Shown: in pieces, positions 34,760 through 46,147 of the stretch
How the letters are laid out: each line of letters opens with the position of its first letter
Position numbering within the stretch: the first letter of the stretch is position 1
DNA from: Thamnaconus septentrionalis
Lineage: Eukaryota; Chordata; Actinopteri; Tetraodontiformes; Monacanthidae
NCBI GenBank assembly: GCA_009823395.1
Contig: CM020513.1
Span: forward strand, 7,197,001 to 7,261,000
Length of the DNA stretch: 64,000 nt
Direction of reading: 5' to 3'
Notes under the pieces: model-generated
The model's input: only the letters and a program-made list of their open reading frames with translations
Told to the model about the DNA's origin: nothing
Database searches by the model: none
Made by a program: the position numbers and the translations under genes

Positions 34760-34883
34760 GCCGCGGCGTTGAACTGCGCGTGCGCTCTGGTACGGACCGC
34801 TTGTCAGTTCGAAACCAAGCGAGGGAAAACAGTGAACTGCTGCTGCTGCTGCTGCTGCGGCTCCTGCTACCTTCAGAGAGACG
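34760..34883 (+). other. Probable noncoding first exon of pot1
   Basis: A CpG-rich patch with (GCT)7 ends in GAGAGACG and a consensus donor GTAAGT at 34884. The next good acceptor on this strand joined to recognised coding sequence is at 41618, just before the pot1 ATG. If correct, the Harbinger element lies in pot1 intron 1. Inferred from splice signals and position only. Confidence 0.4.
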
Positions 34884-36525
34884 GTAAGTCTAAACTAAGA
34901 GTTCAAATAACAACATTCCGCGTTTTAATAGAAATGTTGCATTATTACCGTTTCAATCTAAAATATCTACAAATTAATTAAAATACGTTTATTGTGTTGG
35001 TACCACTCTCGTCCTCGAGAAAAGATTCCGTGTGACCTAAAACGAGCAAATTTTCTAACGGGCTTCGGTCCTCACAGTTTCCGCGACTCGCCGTACCTTT
35101 TGTTTTGTGCCTACTGACCGGTTGGGTGGTTTTGTGGGTCTGCAGACTTGTCGTGTACATTAGGTCCGAACACTTGGCCGTGTTGAGCTAGCAGGCTAAC
35201 CTATTTGTAAACATACTTCATGTAACTTCAAATGTACAAAACATGTTGGCGTGGTAGCTAGCAGGCTAACTAGCTGACAGGCTAAACAGCTAGCAGGCTC
35301 ACTAGCTGACAGACCGAGGCTGTGTCCCGATTCAGGGTCTGCGGCCTTCGAAGCCTGCGTTTGAAGGCCAGTTACGACACAACACTGGGCGAAGGCCTGT
35401 CCCAATTCCATAAATTTCGAAGGATGCTCCAAATCCGACCTTCAAGTGCGTCCTCCTTTACAGCCGTTACGAGCAGGAGGATGCACCGCTAATATCCTTC
35501 CCCCGGGCACCTGTATCCCAGGATGTTTTGCGTGCTGCTGCTGTTTAATCAGAAGAAGTAAGCTGAAATGGCGGAATCTAATGGCAAAGACCCGACATAT
35601 AGATGTAAGTATTCAAATTTCACATTAAATATTATGTTTTTTACCGTAGGGTTTTTACTTAGTTGAATATCCAACGTCATATATGGCAAACCAAAACCCC
35701 CAAATTCCCGTAAAATATGTGACTGTTAATGTTGAGTAATGGTTAGCTTGATGCTGTAAAAATTTCACTTTCAAATTGTTTGAGGTTCAGCCGTTGCTTC
35801 ATAAAATGTACATAAGAAGGCCAATAAGTTTATGTTTTATGTTGATCTAAAATAAAATGTATTTAATTTTTACACACTGTAAATTTTAAAGTCTAGTAAA
35901 ACGTTTGGAGTGAGTAAATAAATAAATACATAGATAGATCAATCAATCAATCAACCATTACGATTTAAAAAAAATAATAAAATAAAATAAATAAATATAT
36001 ATATCAATCCTTTTTCTCTTGTTGTAACACAAAACAATTGTGTTTTAGGGGGCAGGGAGACGACAGAGGCCTTCATAAAGATGAGGGCCGAAAATGACGC
36101 TTTATTCACAGGGGCCAAATACTCTGCAACTGTAGGGTGGAGGTAAGGCAATAACACTGGGTTACAAAAAAAACATTTTGTAAGTTGTCTTTGTTTTTTT
36201 CAGCTGAATTAGGACCATTTTGCACCTCTGAATCCAGAAATGACATCCATTTTTCTCAATCAGGTCAGGTTTTTATGCTAATTTGATTTTTAAAAATTAG
36301 ATCTTCTGGCTAAATTGATTACGTTTTTGTGACATTATCAGTTGGTTTTCATCAATATTTCAATATTTCTCATCCAAAAAAGGTTTTAGGAAAAAAAAAA
36401 AAAATTCTAACAGAATGTATGTTATGTTATAACATTCAATTTCTGTAAATTGAATAATAGACATTGATAAAGGTAGCTACATGTAAATTGAACGTTACAT
36501 TTTCATTGTGCAAATTCATTATTAT

Positions 36526-36700
36526 GGGCAGCTGTGGCTCAGTTGGCAGAGCAGACTGCGAATTGATGACCAATGGGTTGGCGGTTCAAATCCCGGGTCC
36601 AACCCATTGGTGTATGAATGTGTGTGTGAATGGGTGATATAAATGCCAATGTAAAGCACTTTGGGGTACCGTGAAGGTGCTGGAAAAAGCGCCATCTAAA
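36526..36700 (+). mobile_element. tRNA-derived SINE inserted in the Harbinger element
   Basis: Head GCAGCTGTGGCTCAGTTGGC contains an A box (TGGCTCAGTTGG, 36534-36545), and a B box GGTTCAAATCC lies at 36583-36593. The body TGTGTGTGAATGGGTGATATAA...AAGCACTTTGGGGT is typical of a fish SINE body. Different family from the two SINEs at 10 and 19 kb. It is not a functional tRNA: no acceptor-stem pairing is visible. Confidence 0.75.
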
Positions 36701-37789
36701 GATGTTTTTCCTTAGGCTCGCTAGGTAACATCTTGGTACGGTACGGGTCGGTAATCGGGCATTTCCACGAGCCACAGCACGTTCCCAGGGGTTACGATTT
36801 TGGTACCTGCCTCGTTGGGATTCGAAGCGAACAGAGCTGAAACCATAAGGGTGACGTAGCAACGTGCAGGGCACTGATTGGTTAAGAGTTTTGACGAAAG
36901 CCAAAGGCAGTCTTTCACGAAAGACCAAAACCGCCATTTTTAAATGCCCCGCGTGTGAATTTTTACAGTTTCACGTATTAAAAGCGGAAAAGCTCATGAA
37001 ACTGTACCATGGGCGAACGAAGAACTACAGACGTTTCTGTTCTCTGTGGCCGAAGAAAAAGCTCAAAAAGGGCTGGATGGCCGTCGCTGTACAGCGAAAC
37101 AGTGTCTGGAGGAAAAAAATAAGTAATAAAAAATGCCAAGCGACTACCGAAGCACCAAGGACTACAACGGTCGGGGTGGAACGAATAGAGAAAATGTTGG
37201 AGGTTTGTTCAGCCTAATGCGGATTCGATGGAACACCGGCACAGTGGCCAACGGGAGTGAGACGGGCTTGACTCGGCCGGTGGACGACGAGAGAGTAGTC
37301 GGCCACGACGCTATTTGAAAACATGCTTGAGGACTGTAAATGTGTTTTGTAAGCTCAAGCAACTTTAGTTTGAAGGCTATTTGCAAAGTAGAGCCGTTGA
37401 ATCGTGTCGATAAACCGCTAGCCACCACCGCTACCTCCGTGATCTGCTTGTGTTGTGTTCGCTGGCAGCGAAACTTAAGTTTAAGTTTCACTCCTGGTAG
37501 CGATTTTAACGCTGCTAGCGTGTTAACATCGGTTGAATGAAGCTGTCGCTGTTTTGTGCTTTGTGTGGACTTGAACAAAGTCATTCTAAGCCCTATTAAA
37601 ATGTCTTGCAAAAAACAAAACAAAAACACAAGTAGATAAATAAAGGGTCTTTCATATTAATTCATGCTTCATTTTGCTTTTATCTTAACATTAGCCTAGC
37701 CTATAAAAAAAGAACAATTTGTGTATAATAAATCTGATATGTTTATTATAATACATATCATTTTTTTGTTTGTGGAAAAATACATGAGA

Positions 37790-37882
37790 GAAAGATTGAA
37801 AAAGAATAATCGCAGATTAAATCGCAATATTGAGGGGGGGGGGGGAATCGCAATTCGATTATTTTCCATAATCGTTCAGCCA
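37790..37882. repeat. hAT-like element end
   Basis: The phrases AATCGCAGATTAAATCGCAA and AATCGCAATTCGATTATTTTC followed by CATAATCGTTCAGCC resemble the terminus of a fish hAT element. The other end was not located. Confidence 0.45.
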
Positions 37883-39031
37883 TAATGTGGTCTTGTGCTG
37901 ACCCTTTCTCTTGTTTCTCTGTGTTTAGCACCGTACTGGAGAAGATGGGCCTGCTGGGGGAGGTGGAACCCAAGCAGGCCAAGAAAAAATGGGACAATTT
38001 GAAAAAAAAATATAAGGTAGGTGCAGATTTGAATGATGATGTGGAAATAAGCGTATATTTGTTTTAACCATTCCAAATAAACACACACTTTGCGGAAAGT
38101 TGCTGACGTGAATGATTTCCATTGCCGTAGGAGCGCAAATACCTGGGGACAAATTCAAAGTACACCGCTGCAACCTGGCCCTGGTTTAACATCATGGATG
38201 AGGTGATGGGACATAAGCCACTCGCACCCCTTGTCCTAAGAGTGTGTATTCCTGAGGACACACCGGGGCCAGCTGCAGCGGTGGGTAACCAGGAGGAGGA
38301 GGAGAAAGTGAAAGTGGGAGAGGTGGGGGGGAGGAGGAGGAGGAGGAGGAGGAGCCAGTCCCGGGGCCTCAGAGGAAGAGGAGGAGGGACAAGGAGGATG
38401 AGCTCCTGGACCTCCTGAGGGACGACATGCGGCTGCAGAGGGAGGACATGCAGCAGCAGAGGGAGGACTTGCGGCTGCAGAGAGAGGACCTGCACCAACA
38501 GAGGGAGGACATGCGGCTGCAGAGAGAGGACATACGGCAGCAGAGAGAGGACATGCGGCAGCAGAGAGAGGACATGCGGCAGCAGAGAGAAGACATGCGG
38601 CAGCTGAGGGAGGCAGACGAGAGGAGAGAGAGAGAGAACAAGGAGAGGATGGAGAGGCTCTTCTCTCTCCTCGAGAGAATTGTGGAGCGGCAGTGACTTT
38701 GTATATAGTTAAATAATTGTTGTTTGTCATTGTATTGTTATTCCATAGTTACGTTCTGAATTGTTATGGAAGTTTTTATGTTTTAAAAATTAAATAATAT
38801 ATAAAAAATAATGTTCTCACATGTTATCCTGCATTTAATACTTGCAACTTAAGTACAATTCGTGAAAGTCCGAACAGACAACATCAAGTGATACTTTCAT
38901 GGAGAACAAGGGATTTAATAGAAAACAAATCTTAACATTTGCAACTATTTACACAACTACAACAGAACTAATTAACATTTACATCTGTTTACACAATTAC
39001 AACCTAACTATTTACAAAAGCTGAACAGGAG

Positions 39032-39172
39032 TCCCTGGCAGTGCTGCTGGGATGGACGGGCTGCCACAACAGAGACCTTGGCGTTCCTCTGCTGGCTGGC
39101 GAGTGGGACATCATCTGGGGTGGTGTTCAGGGTGTTTGGGATGCCTCGCTCCGCTCCACCGGATCGTCCTAG
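39032..39172 (+). pseudogene. Degenerate HARBI1 fragment, inverted relative to the main copy
   Basis: The plus strand here is about 80% similar by eye to the minus strand at 39680-39848: GTCCCTGGCAGTG, GGTTCCTC-like, GGGTGTTTGGGATGCCTC and CACCGGATCGTCC occur in the same order, with an internal deletion of about 27 bases. It encodes the region N-terminal of the DDE nuclease fold, now out of frame. Confidence 0.7.
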
Positions 39173-39323
39173 GTTTGCAGGGTGACTTGATCGACGGCTG
39201 CCATGTCACCAAAAAGAGGCGAGGATTATTACATGGTTTAATCATGGAAATATGACGATAAATTATTACAAAACTATTTATAAAACACTTCAAGTAGGAA
39301 TAATGGCTTTAAAGTGATGTTAC

Positions 39324-39870
39324 TTACCAATACTTATAGTCACGATCAGGGTTACCCTCCTCCGCAGACAGACGGTCCCGCCAGGGAGCCTGACTGACGG
39401 CCTCCAAACCACTCTCCCCCTCCCCCTTGCCCTGATGGTCACAAGCTGCCTGCAAAATGATGGAGGCAAACAGCTTCTTGTTAATATAGCACTGACCATC
39501 AGGGCCGCCCGGTGGCTTTATCCTGACACGGCAGCCGTCGATCGAACCAGCAGCCTTAGGAAGCGTATGGTGTCTTGCCAGCCCTGCAAAGCTCAGAGTT
39601 ACTGCTGCCAGGTCTTCTGCAGTTTTTGGGAGGTGGTTGACCTTCTGGTGAATGGCCACCACCTCCTCAGTGACTCAGTGGACGATCCGGTGAACAGTGG
39701 AGGGAGGCATCCCAAAAATCCTTGAAACCACCCTGTACGATGCCCCGCAAGCCAGGCAGGAGAGGAACACCGGGGTCTCTAGTGTGGCAACCCATCCATG
39801 CCTTCGGTCCTGGTTGAGCAGGTTCAGCAACACTGCCAGGGAGTCTCTGCTCAGTCTGAGTCTCACTCTT
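39324..39870 (-). pseudogene. HARBI1-type DDE nuclease of the Harbinger element, with in-frame stop and truncated
   Basis: Read leftwards: RLRLSRDSLAVLLNLL, VFLSCLACGASYRVVSRIF, PPSTVHRIVH, then a TGA (39675-39677) in frame, then VVAIHQKVNHLPKTAEDL, GSIDGCRVRIKPP and INKKLFASIILQAACDHQGK. The SIDGC motif carries the first catalytic Asp of this nuclease family. After CDHQGK the sequence loses the family pattern, and the later D and E blocks are absent, so most of the catalytic domain is missing. A donor-like GTAAGT follows at 39330-39325. Upstream (about 39870-40110) lies an unrelated repeat with TGGTGTGAATAC at both sides. The copy cannot be active as it stands. Confidence 0.8.
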
Positions 39871-40569
39871 TTGGGCTGGTGTGAATACAAACCAGCGAAC
39901 TCTGGTCTGGAGCAAACAGCCGGTCCGAGACCTCGCCGGAGAGGTGGTCTCGGTTCGCTTCCAAGCGAACCACGGTGCGGTTTGGTTGATGTGTGAAAGC
40001 GACCGCACCGTGGCTCAAACCAGTTGTGAAACAAAACCAAAAAAGATACATTGTATTTTGGTCCGGACCAAAGGAAGCGAAGTAAAGGACTTTCCTGGTG
40101 TGAATACGCCTATATCTACATACTTTTAGTTTATAACACGAATCAAGTTCATTTAAGAGCTTTTAATACTTAGGTGCAAAATCTGTTTATCCACTTATCA
40201 TTCTATCTGGGCTTCTCAATCTGGTTTGGGTGATTCATGACAAAACTATATCTATTATTTGATACTAAATCAAGGTCAGGGCTTTTTACTATTAATTGAG
40301 GTTATGTAGCATTAACCACGACCCATTCTACAGTTCGCCTTTTAGCATTTACCATATGTAGGCTACTTGCATACCAACTACCCCTAACCGTTAGTTAGCT
40401 GATAATAATAACGTTACTGTGGGCTCAAATAAGAAGTTACCTCTGCTCGGTCCTCTCTCAGGCGGAGAAATATCAGCCGCCAGCGCTGACGCCGTGAACG
40501 GATCAAACAGATCCTCCTCTCCTCTTCCTCTAGAATGTACAACAAAAACAAAACTACCTCCGGATCCTT

Positions 40570-40608
40570 TCTTTTTCTTTCTTTCTGTCTGTCTGTCTGT
40601 CTGTCTGT
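40570..40608. repeat. (CTGT)n repeat
   Basis: CTTT/CTGT tetranucleotide run inside the right part of the Harbinger element, upstream of the nuclease on its strand. Confidence 0.9.
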
Positions 40609-40817
40609 ACTGTCTCTCATGTTTGGCGGGGTTGGTAACGGCAGTTAGGGGAACGGTGGTGAAGCAACCAGGAAATAAGCCGAAGGCTAGACCGTCCCAT
40701 TTGGTTATCGTCCCATTTGGAGGCCGGGTCCTTCGGAGGACCCGGCCGATGGAGGCTGCAGACCTTGAATTGGGACACGGCTCGAGTGACCAAACGTCCT
40801 CTTTTCCCAGGACATGT

Positions 40818-40818
<1 letters not shown>

Positions 40819-40856
<38 letters not shown>

Positions 40857-41174
40857 AATTCGAGAGCAGAGAGACTTTCATAGAAACAGATGAAATAAGA
40901 TAAATGTTTAATTGATAACAGCGAGAGGATAGAGGATGTTCGTTGTGTGTGCTCGCGCGCATTATAGCGCTACGCTAATTGTCACAGCAAGTGTGTTGCG
41001 TTTTTCTTCTTCACCCATATTTTGGAAGGAAGGACAATTTTATTGACTTTGTTGTCTGTAATTTCAATATCGTTGGGGGGGAAAAAACATTTGTTGGAAC
41101 ATAAGACGGCTCATTCCACTGCATTGTGGGGGAATAAAACACTGTGATAGCAGCTCTGTTGAAAGGGAACTATT

Positions 41175-41206
<32 letters not shown>
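40819..41206. repeat. GT run, duplicated segment and CA run
   Basis: (GT)n at 40819-40853 and (CA)n at 41176-41206. The segment 40868-40945 (AGAGACTTTCATAGAAACAGATGAAATAAGA... and GAGGATGTTC) recurs at 43950-44022 within pot1. Confidence 0.85.
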
Positions 41207-41209
<3 letters not shown>

Positions 41210-41631
41210 GTACACAGTAAAAGACAGTTGAACAGTCGTAAAACAAAGTAAACCATGTAATGCAGAGGCAGCTATACATTCCCCAAGGGCAAGCAAGCAC
41301 AATTTAACATAAATACCACTAAATGGTTATCTCTCAGCCTTTTTAAATATGAACCGAAATAAAAGCAATGAGATCACATATCTCAACGAGGTGCTAACTA
41401 CGAACCATTATTTTATTTGAACACTGTGTGAATATGTGTAAATATTTGATGACGCTTCAGTAATAATTCACACTCTGTCCTAACGGCTGATCATTAATTC
41501 ATTCGTCCACACCCAGGGTTGGGGGGGGTTTTGGGTGTGTGTGTGTGTGTGGGGGGGGGTCTTCTCCAGTCACTGACCTGGTTAACCTGGTGTTTGTGTT
41601 TGGTGCTGCCCTCTTCAGGTGGCCTCCAGCC

Positions 41632-41981
41632 ATGCCTGTCAGCTTGCTGGCGGAGGGGGCGGCGCCCGGCGCCCAGGTACCTTCACACCTGACCAGGATC
41701 CCGGTGGCAGAGATCAGCGTGGGCATGGACTGCAGCCACAAGTCGGTCCAGGTTTGTCCAGTCTGTCAGTTCGTCAGGGTGGTGTTGCTGCTGCTGTTGT
41801 TGTTGTTGTTATTGGTGTAGCCCAGAGGTCAAAGGTCACCTTCACGCCTCATCCCCAGGGACGGGTCGTGAGCAAGGGCCCACTGGTGTCGCCCGGCGGA
41901 GACAACTTTGTCCTGAAGACCGTCCTGCAAGGTAGTGTGTGTGTTATCCATCCTTAGGTGGTGATGCCCCCCCCCTCTAAT

Positions 41982-42073
<92 letters not shown>

Positions 42074-43697
42074 CTCTCCAGAAGATTCTCATTCTGACTC
42101 GTCATCGATCAACATTGTCCTGTTGGGGGCGCTGGCGAAGGAGTTCGACCGAGCCGTCAGTCAGGGGGTGAGAACAATGCTGCGAGGCTGTCTGTCTGTC
42201 TGACTCACTACTTGTCTGTCTACCTGTCTGTCTGTCTGCCTACCTACCTACCTGTCTGTCTGTCGTTGACCTGTCTGTCTGCTGCTGCAGGATGTGGTCG
42301 TGGCCTCCGGCTTCACTGTGGGCTCCTCCCCGACTCATCACAAGGACCAGCTGCACCGCTGCAACCTGCAGCTGTCCGGAGAGCACGCCTGTCTGTTTGT
42401 GAGCGCGCACACACACACACACACACACTAGGGCTGCAACGATTCGTCGACGTTGTCAACAAAAATCAATGATGAAAATAGTCGACAATGAATCCCATTG
42501 TCGAGAACTGTCGCCAGACGTGTTTTTTTTTCTTTCTCCAGTGGAGTGAGCCATCTCACTTCATTGCGACCTCTACCGAGAGTCGCACGTGTGCAATAGC
42601 GTCTCTACCGAGCGGCAGGTTACACATATATGGCGACGTCCCGGACAGCAGCGACGCGTGCAAGACTTAAAAAGTTTGGAAGCATTTCAGCTTTTAAAAA
42701 GCACGTCGGACGACGATTGAAACGGGGTCGGAGTCTGACTCGCCTCGTAAAATATTAGCTCTGAAGCTAACAAGCTGACTGAGACATGATCACAAACAAA
42801 ACGTATTGGCTCGGGGTTTTCCCCATATTTCTGAACCGTCTCGAACGTAACTTTATTATCGATGCAAACGCACGTTCGTTTCCATAGAGGCTGCGCTCTA
42901 AGCCGCAATTCACCTTGGTGCAGGCAACGCCACTGCGCAACCCATTCACAACAACTGCGCACTGGCTGCATTGAGTAGCAGGCAATGAATCAGGATCGCT
43001 TGTTCTTTTCAGCTTTATTTATTTAATTCCTCTGTAAAAGCCATCCATCCTGCACTTTATTGATTGTTGTGTAAAAATATTTTCAATTGAAAGATTTCAA
43101 TACAATGTAAAAATTATTTCTAATGTTCATTGGTAACAAAACAGTTCAAACTATGTGAAACATATACTCTATTTTTTTATAAAGGATAAGGGACAACTAT
43201 TCTTAACTTAACGTATTTATGGATTTATGACTACGGATTGAGCACTGTACCTGTCGATTGGTCTTTTTTCAAACTAGACTATCAGTTTCTTGTGTTTATT
43301 ATCGTTTGCCGCATAATTAAAGCAGCCTCATGCTAAATTTAAGAAAAATTGAATAATTATCCGATTAGTCGACTAATCGTTTCAATAGTCTGTGACTAGT
43401 CGACTATCAAAATAGTCGTTAGTTGCAGCCCTAACACGCACACACACACACACACGCTGCTGCTGCTACTCTGGAACTCTCTCACTCTTAGTCTCCTCCC
43501 TCACATCTTTCAGGTGTCTCGCCCACCGGCTCCTCCCACTGGTGCAACCCTGAAGAGAAGCTCCGCCCAGTCGGCTGAGGTCAGAGTCTCCAGCTCCTCC
43601 AGCTGCTGCTGCTGCTGCTGCTCTATGTCGTGTTGCTGTAATTGTTGTTGTTGGGCTCTTTTCCCTGTCAGGAAGCTTTACATCAGCTGCCGACCAT

Positions 43698-43759
<62 letters not shown>

Positions 43760-43870
43760 AATATTGCTCACACCCGGGGCCAGGCAGCCTCCTTCATACT
43801 GAAGCAGAAACCCTCCTAAAACTGTCGGACTGGGAGGAGTCCAATCCATGGGTGCCGTCCTTCAGGGCAG

Positions 43871-43937
<67 letters not shown>

Positions 43938-44019
43938 TGTGATTGGAGAGAAGAGACTTTCATAGAAACAGATGAAATAAGACAAGAGTTAATTAATTAC
44001 AGTGTGACGATGAAGGATG

Positions 44020-44079
<60 letters not shown>

Positions 44080-44514
44080 CGCTGATGCGACCTGATGCTT
44101 CACCTGCGGTGAAACGCCAGGTCGTCTTTTCCAGAGGCGCTCCAAGGAAAAAAACCTGCAGCGTCAGCAGGCTGCAGTGGTGGCTGAATCACTCCAGGGG
44201 GCGCCGGGATGTTTAATCACTTTGGACCTGAGCGGTGGCGTCACCGTGGAGGCTCCACACATGTGACCTGACAAGCTCCTGGAGCTCCTCAGCGAAGCAG
44301 CGCTCTGTGACAGTAGCAGCCGTCAGCCATAGGGGGCGCCACGTTGGCCAGCGTCCATTGACTGGAGGCGTGTCTCTCCTCAGCAGGGCTCCAGTAAGAC
44401 CCGCAAGACTCCAAAGTACACCTACACCGGCCTGGAGCAGCTGAAGCTGGGGGTCGTGGTCAACGTCTACGGTGTGGTGGTCTTCTGCAAGCAGCCCTTC
44501 AGGAGCCGAGGGAC

Positions 44515-44602
<88 letters not shown>

Positions 44603-45482
44603 ACCTCCTCCTATGCCCTCAGACTACTGCTCCACCCTGAAGATCACCGACCAGTCCAACCAGATCGTCTGGTGCTCCATCTTCTGCAAGAACCCGGTGG
44701 ACCATCCCGTCATCTTCCAGGTCGGAGACATCATCCGCCTGCACCGGGTCAAGGTGAGACACCCTGCCCCCCCCCTGCTCCTCCCCCTTCAGCTGATTTC
44801 CTCAGTGACCCCCCTTGGTCTCCCGGCCACCAGGTGAAGCCCTTCAACGAGTCCGTGTCGCTGGTCAACACCTTCGGCTTCTCGGCGGTGACGGTGAGCG
44901 GCGCCGACGACAGTCCCCTGGAGCCGCGGACCACCAGCGGCTCCTTCCACTGGGACCAGGAGGACGTGCGGAAGGTGCAGGAGCTCCGCCGCTGGGCCGC
45001 CACCGGCCAGGCCGCCGTGCCACCGGCCGCCGTGCCGCTGAGCAAGGTGGAGCCCCGGTCCTACTTCGACCTCACCTGCCAGCTGCTGGCCAAGGCCCCC
45101 ATCGACTCCACCTGCACGCTGCTCAGGGTGAGCACCCGCCCTCAACCTTCAAATCAGTGTGGTGCTTCAGGAGCAGTGGTGGGCTCCAGGAGGAGGAGTA
45201 GAAGCAGCAGCTGCACCAGAAACAGTAGTAACAGTAGTGGTACCAGCAGCAGTAGCAGTAGTAGCTGTAGTAGCAGTAGCAGCAGCAATAGAAGCAGCAT
45301 TAACAGTAGGAGCAGTAGTAGAGCAGTAGTAGCAGTAGTAGTAGTAGTAGTAGCAGTAGCAGCAGCAGCAGCAGTAGTAGCTGTAGTAGCAGTAGCAGCA
45401 GCAATAGAAGCAGCATTAACAGTAGGAGCAGTAGTAGCAGTAGTAGTAGTAGTAGTAGCAGCAGCAGCAGTCACAGTAGGAA

Positions 45483-45559
<77 letters not shown>

Positions 45560-45661
45560 CACAGTAGGAACAGTAGCAGCAGCAGCAGCAGCAGCAGTCA
45601 CAGTAGGAACAGCAGCAGCAGCAGCAGCAGTAGCAGCAGTAGTAGCAGCAGTCACAGTAGG

Positions 45662-45724
<63 letters not shown>

Positions 45725-45808
45725 CACAGTAGGAACAGTAGCAGCAGCAGCAGCAGCAGCAGTCACAGTAGGAACAGTCACAGCAGCAGCAGCAGCAGTC
45801 ACAGTAGG

Positions 45809-45852
<44 letters not shown>

Positions 45853-46100
45853 GTGTTTCACTCTGGCCTCGCTGCGCTGGGAATGACTGAACGCCTTGAC
45901 GAGGATGCTGTGGTCATGTGACTGGCAGGTGTGGGACGGGACCAGGTGTCGCCACCCTCTGCTGGAGGTGTGGGTGGAGCCCGGCATGATGGAGGCGGGG
46001 CCAGCGCTGGAGCCCCGGAACGCCCAGGGGCTGGTGGCCAACGTCCTGGCGTACGACAACCACGTGGAGTCGGCCCGCCTGCTGCAGGTGGGCCCTGAGA

Positions 46101-46147
<47 letters not shown>

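Larger units (their letters stand above)
35569..38696 (+). pseudogene. Myb/SANT-like DNA-binding protein of the Harbinger element, frameshifted
   Basis: Exons 35569-35605, 36049-36142, 37929-38016 and 38131-38696 join in phase. Exons 1 to 4 encode a trihelix/Myb-SANT-like domain: Trp in TYRWGRETTEAFIKM, then LLGEVEPKQAKKKWDNLKKKYK and ATWPWFNIMDEVMG. In Harbinger elements this protein partners the nuclease for nuclear import and end binding. After residue ~125 a G-run/GGA tract (about 38326-38352) shifts the frame. In the alternative frame an acidic stretch continues into a tail of about a dozen heptads of type QREDMRQ, ending with MERLFSLLERIVERQ and a stop at 38696: a coiled coil encoded by a 21-base repeat. 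The shift is one base in a homopolymer, so sequence error is possible. Confidence 0.75.
35319..40782. mobile_element. PIF/Harbinger DNA transposon, decayed
   Basis: The left end reads GCTGTGTCCCGATTCAGGGT and the right end, on the reverse strand, AGCCGTGTCCCAATTCAAGG. The 26-base core GTGTCCC.ATTCA.GGTCTGC.GCCT differs at three positions. CGAG flanks both ends (35315-35318 and 40783-40786), a possible 4-base duplication, whereas Harbinger elements usually duplicate 3 bases (TWA). The two gene types of this superfamily are present and convergent: a Myb/SANT-like gene on plus (35569-38696) and a HARBI1-type nuclease on minus (39324-39870). Both are broken. Other repeats (a SINE at 36526, hAT-like ends near 37800) have inserted inside it. 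Confidence 0.8.

Noticed and set aside
36526..36700. Possible tRNA gene
   Set aside because: A and B boxes are present but the arms do not fold with an acceptor stem, and the tRNA-like head is fused to a fish SINE body.
44456..45886. 476-codon open frame with Cys-Val, Ser and Ala/Val runs
   Set aside because: It reads through a GT microsatellite, parts of real pot1 exons and the AGC/AGT array. Only the pot1 exons at 44384-44516, 44623-44753 and 44834-45127 are genuine, and they splice out the repeats.
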